16,048 nt of DNA from SYFY01 sp031385325 (GCA_031385325.1 JANNBJ010000164.1:1-16048), one strand, 5' to 3'; counted from the stretch's first letter, positions 8,432 to 15,757 are shown. Notes: a model not told the origin generated them from the letters alone. Numbers and translations: made by a program.

Positions 8432-9562
8432 TCAGAGGCTGCCAAAACGCTTGAGGTGATAGTCCACATTGCCAAACAACGTGTCGATGATGGTGACACG
8501 CTTGAAGTAGTGGCCAATGCTCAGCTCGTCGGTCATGCCCATGCCACCGTGCAGCTGCACTGCGTTCTGGCCCACAAACCGCCCGGAGTTGCCGACCTGC
8601 ACCTTGAATGCGGAAATGGCCTTGCGCGCCGCATCACCATAGCCTTCGTCCATCTTCATCGCCGCCATGTACATGAGCGATTTCGACTGTTCATGTTCCA
8701 TGAACATGTCGACCATGCGATGTTGCAGCACCTGGAACTTGCCGATGGGCTGACCAAACTGTTCACGCGTCTTGGTGTACTCGACGGTGTTCTTGTACAA
8801 CACTTCCATGCAGCCCACCGCTTCGCTGCCGATGGCCAGAATGCCTTCGTCGATCACCTGCTCAAGCAGTGCATAACCCTGGCCTTCAGCGCCAAGCAGC
8901 GCATCTTTGCCAATCCGCACGTTGGTGAGCGTGATTTCCGACGCGCGGAACGCATCCACCGTCGGATAGTCGCGTCGCGAAACACCAGCGGCCTTGGCAT
9001 CAACGATAAAGAGCGACACCCCGTCGCGATCTCGTTGGCCACCGGCCGTACGCGCCGAAACCACCAGAAAATCAGCTGCTGGGCCATTCAGCACCACGGC
9101 CTTGTAACCATTGAGCACATAACCATTCGCATCGGCTTTGGCCGTGGTGACGAGGTCTGCCAGATTGAAGCGGCCCTGGGGTTCGGCATAAGCGAGTGCC
9201 GCTTGCCGGCTGCCATCGATGATCCCGGGCAACCAGGCGTTCTGTTGTTCCGTCGTCCCACCCAGACGAATGGCGCCACCGGCGAGCACGACCGTGGCAA
9301 CAAACGGCTCGACCACGAGACCACGACCGAACTGTTCCAGCAGCAACATCATGTCGACGGACTTGCCACCAAAACCGCCAACACTTTCCGGAAACGGCAC
9401 TGACAGCCAGCCGAGTTCTGCAAAGGTCTTCCAGGTGGCAGCGCTGAACCCCGGCTCGGTGCGCACAATCTTCTGTCGCGCAGCAAAGGTGTAATCGTTC
9501 AGTACGAACTTCTCCACGCTGTCCTTGAGTAGCGCCTGCTCTTCGGAAAACGAAAAATCCAT
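8432..9562 (-). CDS. Acyl-CoA dehydrogenase family protein (PimD-like small subunit)
   Basis: FAD-dependent acyl-CoA dehydrogenase, 376 residues, with N-terminal helical, beta-barrel and C-terminal helical domains. The start MDFSFSEEQALLKDSVEKF, the middle AYAEPQGRFN and the C-terminal REQFGQPIGKFQVLQHRM identify the family. The overall look recalls pimeloyl-CoA dehydrogenase small subunits. The catalytic Glu of the MCAD type (in IYEGT) is missing; that place reads IDTLFGNVDY. Glu239 (VIDEGILAIG) aligns, by eye, with the alternative base position known from isovaleryl-CoA dehydrogenase. ATG 9562 is chosen over the TTG at 9577 because AGGGGG sits four to five bases before it. It follows the larger partner gene by 32 bases, so a heteromeric enzyme is likely. 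Confidence 0.92.
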   Translation of the reverse strand: MDFSFSEEQALLKDSVEKFVLNDYTFAARQKIVRTEPGFSAATWKTFAELGWLSVPFPESVGGFGGKSVDMMLLLEQFGRGLVVEPFVATVVLAGGAIRLGGTTEQQNAWLPGIIDGSRQAALAYAEPQGRFNLADLVTTAKADANGYVLNGYKAVVLNGPAADFLVVSARTAGGQRDRDGVSLFIVDAKAAGVSRRDYPTVDAFRASEITLTNVRIGKDALLGAEGQGYALLEQVIDEGILAIGSEAVGCMEVLYKNTVEYTKTREQFGQPIGKFQVLQHRMVDMFMEHEQSKSLMYMAAMKMDEGYGDAARKAISAFKVQVGNSGRFVGQNAVQLHGGMGMTDELSIGHYFKRVTIIDTLFGNVDYHLKRFGSL

Positions 9563-9594
9563 CAATCCCCCTATCAACTGCGAACAATCATGAC

Positions 9595-10791
9595 TTATTG
9601 AACTGAATCGCCTGAACCCAAAACGATGCGCGCCAGTTCGTCCCTCAGGGCTTCGACACTACTGCCACCGGAGCCCGACGACTCTGCATGATGGGCGGCA
9701 TACATCGTCCACGCCCGATCAAAGAGTGCCCGTCGAACCGCTGGCAAAGCCAGTTCGTCGCCAAATAAACCTTCGTTGCTGAACCGCTCCCCGTCCGGAA
9801 ACGAAACGGCATGATAACCCATACTTCGAACGCGCAACTCTCCCAGCTTCTGCCCGGCTTCCGCGCCGCGTATGGCGAGCATCGTACGCAGCGTCCCCTG
9901 CTCGGCCGTCGCTTCAGACGTCAGGGCTCGAAACTCCATGGCCTCGATCCCAGACAAGACCACCCCAAGCTCGGCACAGGCTCGCTGCATCGCGGGATCC
10001 TCCTGCACTGCCGAGTCCGCCTCCAGACGCAGCAAATCACGCCGCAAAACACCGGAACGGACCAGGGACGCAACGGATACCGGGGGCGTTATACCCGACC
10101 CTTCGACCGCACCAAGACACCCTTCCAACGGAATCCGCACCTCATTCAACTCAACACGAGCCATGGCCAGGGACGAGCCCATCACCGGCAAAGCATGCAG
10201 GGTGACACCCGCTTCCCGCAGCGAAACGGCCATCCAGACTGGCTGTCCATCAAGTGCTACCCGGCAGAGCATCCAGTCCGCCACCAGCCCGCCCGTTACC
10301 CACGTTTTCTGGCCTGTCACCACATAGCCAGAACCTGTCCTAACCGCAGTCGTCGACTGCCCGGCCCCCCTGTCGGCCAACAGATCAGGCTCCGCAAATC
10401 CCAAACACCAACGGCTGCGCCAACTTCGGATGTCACTCAGCCACTGGGTTCGGGCAGCAGAAGGTGCACCGGAAAACAGCACGTTCGCCACAACTTCTGT
10501 CGCAACGGATACCGGCAACGGCGCGCCCATCGCGGCCAATTCACGCATAAAGAGAAACTGCCACAGCCGCGACCAGCCCGGGCCACCTTCTGCAACTGGC
10601 CAAGTCGGCACAGACCAGCCGGCCTGAACCAGAGCGTCAAACCACTGCCGTTCCGCCACCGTCATGCCTTCGGCCCGCAATTCGGCCAGCAAACCACCGG
10701 GCAGGGTTGTATCCCCACGCCAGTGGTCGGCCACAAATTGACGGACGGAATCGACAAAGACCTGATCGGCAGTGGAGAGGCTGAGGTTCAT
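9595..10791 (-). CDS. Divergent acyl-CoA dehydrogenase family protein (PimC-like large subunit)
   Basis: First gene of the minus-strand operon, 398 residues. The N-terminal half is recognisable: QAGWSVPTWPVAEGGPGWSR and the beta-domain signature SGYVVTGQKTWVTGG. The usual EPGAGSD loop is changed to EPDLLADRGAGQS. The C-terminal domain lacks the Arg-x-x-Phe-Gly FAD motif, and the expected YGGSSEIQRN segment is replaced by a longer stretch ending SGSGGSSVEALRDELARIVL. It could be a non-catalytic or FAD-sharing partner of the next gene product, as in two-subunit acyl-CoA dehydrogenases. ATG 10791 is the only good start, but no Shine-Dalgarno is visible. It is divergent from the crotonase gene across a 103-base gap. 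Confidence 0.87.
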   Translation of the reverse strand: MNLSLSTADQVFVDSVRQFVADHWRGDTTLPGGLLAELRAEGMTVAERQWFDALVQAGWSVPTWPVAEGGPGWSRLWQFLFMRELAAMGAPLPVSVATEVVANVLFSGAPSAARTQWLSDIRSWRSRWCLGFAEPDLLADRGAGQSTTAVRTGSGYVVTGQKTWVTGGLVADWMLCRVALDGQPVWMAVSLREAGVTLHALPVMGSSLAMARVELNEVRIPLEGCLGAVEGSGITPPVSVASLVRSGVLRRDLLRLEADSAVQEDPAMQRACAELGVVLSGIEAMEFRALTSEATAEQGTLRTMLAIRGAEAGQKLGELRVRSMGYHAVSFPDGERFSNEGLFGDELALPAVRRALFDRAWTMYAAHHAESSGSGGSSVEALRDELARIVLGSGDSVQ

Positions 10792-10843
10792 GGGTCAGGC
10801 AGGTTAAGGATGCTTGTGGTTGGCAGATGGGCGATGGTCGGGC

Positions 10844-10873
10844 ACCATACCCCGCTGCAAAGCAATCAGACAA
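10844..10873 (-). promoter_or_regulatory. Weak candidate promoter for the acyl-CoA dehydrogenase operon
   Basis: In the 103-base gap between the divergent operon and crotonase gene, the minus strand has TTGTCT (plus 10868-10873) and TATGGT (plus 10844-10849), 18 bases apart, each four of six to consensus. An inverted repeat ATGGT-N5-ACCAT (10834-10848) overlaps the -10 box and could be an operator half-site pair. Both are weak on their own. Confidence 0.22.
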
Positions 10874-10894
10874 GATCCGGGGGATCAATCGAGC

Positions 10895-11752
10895 ATGGCC
10901 TACAGCACACTCCTGTACGACTTGAAAGACGGCGTACTGACACTCACGTTGCATCGCCCCGAAGCGCTCAACGCCTTCACACGCGACATGATGATGGAGA
11001 TGATCGACGCACTGGACCGCGCCGATGCCGACGACAACGTACGGGCCATCATCGTCACCGGCTCCGGGCGTGCGTTCTGCGCCGGCGCAGATCTCTCCAG
11101 CGGCGGCAGCACCTTCAACGCCGACGCACGCCCCGACCGCCCTGTCGGCCTGCAGCGTGATGGCGGTGGCATCCTCACCCTGCGCATCTTCGAATGCAAA
11201 AAACCCATGATCGCCGCCGTCAATGGCGCAGCCGTGGGTGTTGGCGTGACCATGCAACTGCCGATGGACATCCGCATTGCATCCGACAACGCCAAGTTCG
11301 GGTTCGTGTTCGCCCGCCGCGGCATCGTGCCAGAAGCCTGCTCCAGCTACTTCCTGCCACGCGTCGTCGGCATCAGCCAGGCGCTGGAATGGTGTTACTC
11401 CGGCCGTGTATTCAACGCCGAAGAAGCCCTGCGTGGCGGCCTGATCCGCAGCATCCATGCCAAGGAAGATCTGCTGGGCGTAGCCAATACCATCGCTCGC
11501 GAAATCGCCGACAACACCTCCGCCGTCTCGGTAACGATGATCCGGCACATGATGTGGCGCATGCTCGGTGCCGACCACCCGATGGAAGCGCACAAGGTGG
11601 ATTCACGCGGCATCTATCATCTCGGCCGTTCTCCGGATTCAAAAGAAGGTGTGGAGTCTTTCCTCGAAAAGCGCCCCGCCAAGTTCCCGGGCAAGGTGTC
11701 GACGGACATGCCGTCGTTTTTCCCATGGTGGGATGAACGCCGCTTCTTCTGA
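10895..11752 (+). CDS. Enoyl-CoA hydratase/isomerase (crotonase) family protein
   Basis: Crotonase-fold protein of 285 residues acting on acyl-CoA esters. The oxyanion-hole segments GSGRAFCAGAD and NGAAVGVGVTMQLPMD are clear. By eye alignment to rat enoyl-CoA hydratase, the two catalytic glutamates (Glu144 and Glu164) are replaced by Thr and Phe. A Glu is present at position 147 in VPEACSSYFLP, which closely matches SPEGCSSYTFP, the active-site segment of human ECI2, a delta3-delta2-enoyl-CoA isomerase. An isomerase-like role is thus more likely than hydration. The start ATG 10895 matches the family N-terminus; the frame is open further upstream to 10814 but that part is not conserved-looking. 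It is divergent from the acyl-CoA dehydrogenase operon and probably belongs to the same pathway. Confidence 0.92.
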   Translation: MAYSTLLYDLKDGVLTLTLHRPEALNAFTRDMMMEMIDALDRADADDNVRAIIVTGSGRAFCAGADLSSGGSTFNADARPDRPVGLQRDGGGILTLRIFECKKPMIAAVNGAAVGVGVTMQLPMDIRIASDNAKFGFVFARRGIVPEACSSYFLPRVVGISQALEWCYSGRVFNAEEALRGGLIRSIHAKEDLLGVANTIAREIADNTSAVSVTMIRHMMWRMLGADHPMEAHKVDSRGIYHLGRSPDSKEGVESFLEKRPAKFPGKVSTDMPSFFPWWDERRFF

Positions 11753-11803
11753 GCCGATCCCCCAGTAAAAACAAAGACAAAACAGAGCAACAAGGAAACT
11801 CAC

Positions 11804-12043
11804 ATGGCCAAGCCAGACATCGCACAGAAAGCGCCTTACCCTGTCGAGGTCACTGCCGGTAAAAAATACTGGTGGTGCGCTTGCGGCAAAAGCGCAAAGC
11901 AACCGTTCTGCGATGGTTCCCACCAGGGCACCGAGTTCACGCCGGTAACCTTCGAAGCGGCAGCCACCAAGACGGTTTACTTCTGCGGCTGCAAAGCCAC
12001 TGCTAAGGCCCCGCTCTGCGACGGCTCCCACAACGCGCTGTAG
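11804..12043 (+). CDS. Tandem CDGSH iron-sulfur protein (mitoNEET-like)
   Basis: Small 79-residue protein with two CDGSH zinc-finger-like domains, each binding a 2Fe-2S cluster through three Cys and one His. The first has C25, C27, C36 and H40 (CACGKSAKQPFCDGSH); the second has C61, C63, C72 and H76 (CGCKATAKAPLCDGSH). There is no signal peptide. A good Shine-Dalgarno (AAGGAA, 11792-11797) lies six bases before ATG 11804. It sits 51 bases after the crotonase gene in the same direction, so it may be co-transcribed. The family is linked to electron transfer or redox sensing; a role as electron or cluster partner for the dehydrogenases nearby is only a guess. Confidence 0.93.
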   Translation: MAKPDIAQKAPYPVEVTAGKKYWWCACGKSAKQPFCDGSHQGTEFTPVTFEAAATKTVYFCGCKATAKAPLCDGSHNAL

Positions 12044-12109
12044 ACCCCTACCGCGCCCCGTAACCACTCTTCATCAATCTGCTGAAAGAGGCTCGACCGG
12101 ATTACGATC

Positions 12110-14827
12110 ATGTTGTCTCGATGGTTTGACCGGTCGAAAGCACTCGACAATAAAGACGCCCAGGTCCGCCTGAAGTTTCTCGGCGAATTGACGCCTGACA
12201 AGGCCGCTCCACTGCAGACACGTCTGGCTGCACTGCTGCAAAGCGAACCTGCGGCCGACGTCCGTAAGGCACTGTTGCCACATATACAGAGCATCGACCT
12301 GCTGCTACCCTTGCTGGCCGCCGGCGATCCGGTGGCCCGTGAAACCACGGACTACATCGTCAACCATCGACAGCCAACCCTGGCGCTGTGTCAGAAACAC
12401 CCGGAAGTGGCGCGCGCCCGACTGTTGATCACCGATTCCGCCGAAGAACGAACCGCATTGCTCAGCCTGTTCGACTCACCCGAGCAGCTGGTGGACCTCA
12501 TCATGAAAGCCCGGGGCGACCTGCGCGAACAACTGCTGCAGCATCCGCGTCTGAACACTGAAGAGTCCTACAGCCAGATCGAACGATTGTCCCGCGGCCA
12601 CGACAAGACACTGAACCGGCACGCACGCGAGCGCATGGACGCCATTCGCGCGTTCGATGCAACGCTCACCCAGACGCAGGAGCGCAGCCGCACCATCGCC
12701 GACGCCGTGCGCAGCCTGGTGCGTTATGACGCGCCGTCACCTGCGGCGCGCGAAACCCGAAGGCGCCAACTGGTGCTGCTGCAACAGGAACTGCTCGGGT
12801 TGATGGAGCGCGAAACAGACACCGTGGCACAAGCCGCCACGCTCGGCGCCATTCGCCAATCCACCATTACTGCGGACAGCTTCACGGGCCTGGATCTGGC
12901 CCCACCTACGGCCAGCCCCTTCACTGAACTGCTGGCGGCCTTGCCTGCACCTGAAACCCTGCTCTCGGACACGACAGATACCACGGCCGCAGAACAGGCG
13001 CTCCAAACGCTGCAAACCGGCTGGCAGGAATTCGCAGGTCTCGCAACGCCGAATGAGGATGAACAAAAGGCCAAGGCCGGTCACGAAAGTCGTTATGCCC
13101 AGTTGATGGCAGCCGTAGCACGGATGAACGCCGTCAGCTGGCCCGATCTGCCTGACTTGCCGACAGAGATTCCAGCCTCCGGCACCCAGGATTTCTGGCG
13201 ACAACTCGATGGCCTCGATCGAACACTCGCTCGTCATGCGCGTGAGGAACGGAACCTCGCCTGGCCGGACGTCTTGCCACAACCACCCGCACTGACCGAA
13301 GCACGCCTGAAACGTGAACAAGTTGAAGCCGCGCGTCAGGTGCTGCGTGATCAGGAGACCACGCTCCTGCAGGAAGTGAGGCACACCATCAAGGAACTCG
13401 GGAAGCTGATCGACGAAGGTCAATCGCGGCAGGCCAATGGCTTGCTGGCGGAAACCCGTCGACGCACTACACTGATCGCATTCCCTCGCTCCGAAGACGA
13501 GCGCGCACAGATCGATGCACTGCAGCATCGTGTGCGTGAACTGAAGGACTGGCAGACGTTTGCCACATCACCCAAGCGGGAATCTCTGCTCGAACAGATG
13601 CGCGCTTTGCTGACCACCAACGATGAGCCTGAAGAACTCGCCGTCCGAATCAAACGGGTACGCGCGGACTGGAATGCGCTCGGCCCGCCAGCCAACCGGC
13701 ACGAACACGATCTGCGATCAGAATTCGAGACCGTCGCGGATCAGGCGTTCGAACCCTGCCGCAAGTATTTCGCCGAGCAGGATCGTCTGCGACAAGAAAA
13801 CCTTGCACGACGACACGAACTGATTGGCATGCTCGGCCAGTACCTCGCCAACACAGATTGGCAACAGGCCGATTTCAAGGCGGCCGAATCCATACTGCAC
13901 AAGGCCAGGGAAGAATGGCACGCGAGCTTCCCAGTTCCGCGTGGTGATCACAAACCACTGATCAATGAATTTGAAGGCTTGCAGCAGAAGCTGCACGACA
14001 CCATTCATCAGCACTACGCAAACAACAGCGATCGCAAACAAGCCCTCATCGACCACCTGAAATCGTTGCGCGAAAGCGCTGCCATCGATGCACAAGTGGA
14101 CGCCGTCAAAGGCATGCAGCAGGACTGGAAGAACATCGGTACCGGCCTGCGCCATCTCGAACAGAAACTGTGGCGTGATTTCAGGGAAGTGTGTGACGCC
14201 GTGTTTGCGGATCGCGCCGCCGCCGTTGATGCCTTTCGAGCCTCACAGAACACCTTGCTGACCCAGGCGAGCGCCGAGAACGAAGCGCTTGCAGCACAGA
14301 TCGCAGCATTCACCAGCGACAACGCAAGCCCGGCAGTGCTGCGCGATGCGAGCAATCGTTTTGCAGCGCTGGGCGATCTTGGCCGTGATGGCCGCACCGC
14401 CACGGATGAACATCGTCGGCTGCTGCGTCAGGGTGAAGAAATGATCGCCCGCATCGCGAAGCAGCGAAAAGATCAGCGGTTGATCAACATTCAGCAGTTG
14501 GACGAGTTGTTGGACGGGGACTCTTCAATCGACTCCGCGCAATCGGACCCGATATTTGCGGGACGAAAGCCATTCTCTGGCTTTGTTGAAGCTGAGTTGG
14601 TGGATATCACGGTATTGGCGGAAATCTGTGCGGAGGCTGAAACGCCTGCCGAAGACCGTGCACGGCGCATGGCTCTGCAGATTGAGTTGATGAATAAACG
14701 CACTGCGCTGCCGGCGCCTGAGGTGTTGCTGAAGCGTTGGTGCGGGATTGGTGGGAAGCCGGATACGGAGCAGGTGAAGGCGCTACGGAGCAGGTGTTTT
14801 GCTGCTTTGGGGCGATTGCTGAGTTGA
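12110..14827 (+). CDS. DUF349 domain-containing protein (905 aa)
   Basis: Large, charged, mostly alpha-helical protein without signal peptide or membrane segments. At least three DUF349 repeats are visible, each with a conserved Trp: W521 (RADWNALGPP), W603 (REEWHASFPVP) and W673 (QQDWKNIGTGL). Each is followed by a long basic helix such as FEPCRKYFAEQDRLRQEN. The N-terminal third looks like short helical repeats (LQTRLAALLQSEPAADVRKA), perhaps HEAT-like, and coiled coils are likely. The molecular function of this family is not known. The start ATG 12110 (MLSRWFDR) fits the usual N-terminus; the only purine-rich signal (AAAGAGG) is too far upstream to be convincing. A 13-base direct repeat lies near the 3' end. 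It is 66 bases from the CDGSH gene. Confidence 0.9.
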   Translation: MLSRWFDRSKALDNKDAQVRLKFLGELTPDKAAPLQTRLAALLQSEPAADVRKALLPHIQSIDLLLPLLAAGDPVARETTDYIVNHRQPTLALCQKHPEVARARLLITDSAEERTALLSLFDSPEQLVDLIMKARGDLREQLLQHPRLNTEESYSQIERLSRGHDKTLNRHARERMDAIRAFDATLTQTQERSRTIADAVRSLVRYDAPSPAARETRRRQLVLLQQELLGLMERETDTVAQAATLGAIRQSTITADSFTGLDLAPPTASPFTELLAALPAPETLLSDTTDTTAAEQALQTLQTGWQEFAGLATPNEDEQKAKAGHESRYAQLMAAVARMNAVSWPDLPDLPTEIPASGTQDFWRQLDGLDRTLARHAREERNLAWPDVLPQPPALTEARLKREQVEAARQVLRDQETTLLQEVRHTIKELGKLIDEGQSRQANGLLAETRRRTTLIAFPRSEDERAQIDALQHRVRELKDWQTFATSPKRESLLEQMRALLTTNDEPEELAVRIKRVRADWNALGPPANRHEHDLRSEFETVADQAFEPCRKYFAEQDRLRQENLARRHELIGMLGQYLANTDWQQADFKAAESILHKAREEWHASFPVPRGDHKPLINEFEGLQQKLHDTIHQHYANNSDRKQALIDHLKSLRESAAIDAQVDAVKGMQQDWKNIGTGLRHLEQKLWRDFREVCDAVFADRAAAVDAFRASQNTLLTQASAENEALAAQIAAFTSDNASPAVLRDASNRFAALGDLGRDGRTATDEHRRLLRQGEEMIARIAKQRKDQRLINIQQLDELLDGDSSIDSAQSDPIFAGRKPFSGFVEAELVDITVLAEICAEAETPAEDRARRMALQIELMNKRTALPAPEVLLKRWCGIGGKPDTEQVKALRSRCFAALGRLLS

Positions 14828-15088
14828 GCGATGCAATATTCATCAATCAGAGCCTTGACTGCTGCTTATATCGAAGGGAGGAACAGGCGCCTGACACGTA
14901 CACATTGCTTCACCCGATCCCCGGGATCTTGATCTCGTTCGCTTCGAATAGAGCGACGGCCCAATAGCGCCATTCTCACAAGCCGCTCAACGCGGATCTT
15001 TACCTGAGTACCCGATACCTTCCGCGGGTATGTCCAACACGGAATGTAATCGCTGCTGCGCGCGACCTCTCCTTGTTTGTCAGGCCCG
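14828..15088. other. Gene-free gap between DUF349 gene and toxin pseudogene
   Basis: I see no protein I would call in these 261 bases. There are two short perfect palindromes: CAGGCGCCTG (14884-14893) and GATCC-CCG-GGATC (14916-14928); neither is followed by a T-run on either strand, so I do not call a terminator. A single attC-like core GCTCAAC (14984-14990) is present but its surroundings lack the complementary arms of an attC. This gap must contain the boundary between the conserved chromosome and the cassette DNA. Confidence 0.4.
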
Positions 15089-15376
15089 TCATCGCCAACT
15101 ACCCGGATGTTGATTGCAGTGCAAGATGCCGAGGATTTGGATGTGCGTCGGCTCGATGCTTTAGTAGATGGCATACGGAAAGCGACGCAACAAGGCGCGA
15201 CGAACCTCCGCATCAACAAGTGGATAACTCTCACGGTTACCTTCAATGCGATCCACACAGAGAAGAAACTCATCAATGAATTCGCTCCCCAACGTCTCGC
15301 GCCGATCCTCGTACCAAGATGCCGCAGCCTCAAGGTTTTGCCTCGCACGAGGACGCAGGAACGCATCGAAGGTCAA
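15089..15376 (-). pseudogene. ParE/RelE-type toxin, broken by an in-frame TAA
   Basis: Type II toxin gene read on the minus strand. The first 71 codons give a typical ParE/RelE start: ARQNLEAAASWYEDRRETLG followed by RALLRRFPYAIY. A TAA at 15161-15163 then ends the frame. After it, in the same frame, the family's C-terminal strand is intact (SIEPTHIQILGILHCNQHPG, then SWR and TGA at 15089-15091). Read through, the product would have 95 residues plus the stop position, the normal length. One base change of a Tyr codon (TAT or TAC) to TAA explains it. The likely start is TTG 15374-15376, which overlaps the antitoxin stop (TTGA), so translation is coupled. Without its C-terminal strand the toxin is probably inactive. 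A sequencing error is the main alternative. Confidence 0.82.
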
Positions 15377-15579
15377 AGGTTGCGCCGAATCGTCTCCGCG
15401 ACATCACGCACGCGCTCGCCCCTGACCGAATCGCCGCGATAGGCAGCTAGGCGCTCGCGAATCACCGCGATGTGCTCGGGATCGACTGTGACATCGCGTG
15501 TGTCCGCTGCGATGCTGTCCCAGAGGTCCTGGACCATTTTGAGTCGATCCTCGACCGGCAGGTTGTTCAGATTCGGCAT
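15373..15579 (-). CDS. Antitoxin, addiction module component family
   Basis: Small antitoxin of 68 residues resembling the Unstab_antitox / putative addiction module component family (PF09720-like). The diagnostic segment is LPVEDRLKMVQDLWDSIAAD near the N-terminus, followed by DPEHIAVIRERLAAYRGD. Such proteins neutralise the ParE/RelE toxin encoded directly after them and usually repress their own promoter. The frame appears intact and its TGA overlaps the toxin start by four bases. ATG 15579 is chosen over the upstream TTG 15600 because the candidate promoter would start transcription near 15603, leaving a short leader before the ATG; no clear Shine-Dalgarno is seen. It is the first gene of its integron cassette, 84 bases from the attC recombination point. 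Confidence 0.83.
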   Translation of the reverse strand: MPNLNNLPVEDRLKMVQDLWDSIAADTRDVTVDPEHIAVIRERLAAYRGDSVRGERVRDVAETIRRNL

Positions 15580-15609
15580 GACATCATCGAATGAAAGCAA
15601 GTTGATCGG

Positions 15610-15638
15610 AATCTACGCTGGCACCTACATGGAATCAA
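15610..15638 (-). promoter_or_regulatory. Candidate promoter of the toxin-antitoxin cassette
   Basis: On the minus strand, TTGATT (plus 15633-15638) and TAGATT (plus 15610-15615) are exactly 17 bases apart, each four of six to consensus. It lies between the attC core and the antitoxin ATG. Toxin-antitoxin cassettes in integrons often carry their own promoter, which fits, but the match is moderate. Confidence 0.35.
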
Positions 15639-15657
15639 TCGACAATCTCGCACGCGC

Positions 15658-15757
15658 GCCCAACGCTTCAGGTCACTGGACGCGAACACTCGGCGCGACT
15701 TTTGCGGCAGCAAAAGGCGTGACGAGTGGAGCGGTCCAGTGCACCTGATTGTTAGGC
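15658..15757 (-). other. Integron attC recombination site (100 bp)
   Basis: Quasi-palindromic site used by integron integrases. The plus strand begins with GCCCAAC (15658-15664, RYYYAAC) and ends with GTTAGGC (15751-15757, GTTRRRY). Inside, TCAGGT and CACTGGAC (15668-15681) pair with GTCCAGTG and ACCTGA (15734-15748), with one unpaired base at 15742. Further in, CACTCG (15687-15692) pairs with CGAGTG (15723-15728), and CTTTTGC pairs with GCAAAAG around a GGCA loop (15706-15709). In known attC sites the extra base is in the arm next to RYYYAAC of the gene-sense strand. Here that makes the minus strand the sense strand, matching the direction of the genes on both sides. The minus-strand exchange point would be within GTTGGGC (15664-15658). 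Confidence 0.9.

Noticed and set aside
8345..9403. A 352-codon plus-strand frame across the second acyl-CoA dehydrogenase
   Set aside because: It is antisense to a clear FAD enzyme and its translation is His-rich and without recognisable motifs.
9811..11160. A 449-codon open plus-strand frame across the divergent acyl-CoA dehydrogenase
   Set aside because: It is antisense to a recognised dehydrogenase and rich in Arg, His, Pro and Gln with no family motif; long antisense frames are common in GC-rich genes.
14884..14928. Palindromes CAGGCGCCTG and GATCCCCGGGATC as a terminator of the DUF349 gene
   Set aside because: Stems are short, loops are very tight and no T-run follows on either strand.
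14984..15085. A second attC between the toxin and the DUF349 gene (GCTCAAC ... GTCAGGC)
   Set aside because: One core has a mismatch and the sequences inside the cores are not complementary, so there is no attC-like fold. Kept only as a possible worn site in the findings.
14866..15366. A 166-codon minus-strand frame covering the toxin and the gap beyond it
   Set aside because: Its first part is the toxin gene in the wrong frame; the second part has no recognisable domain. The toxin frame has family support on both sides of its stop.
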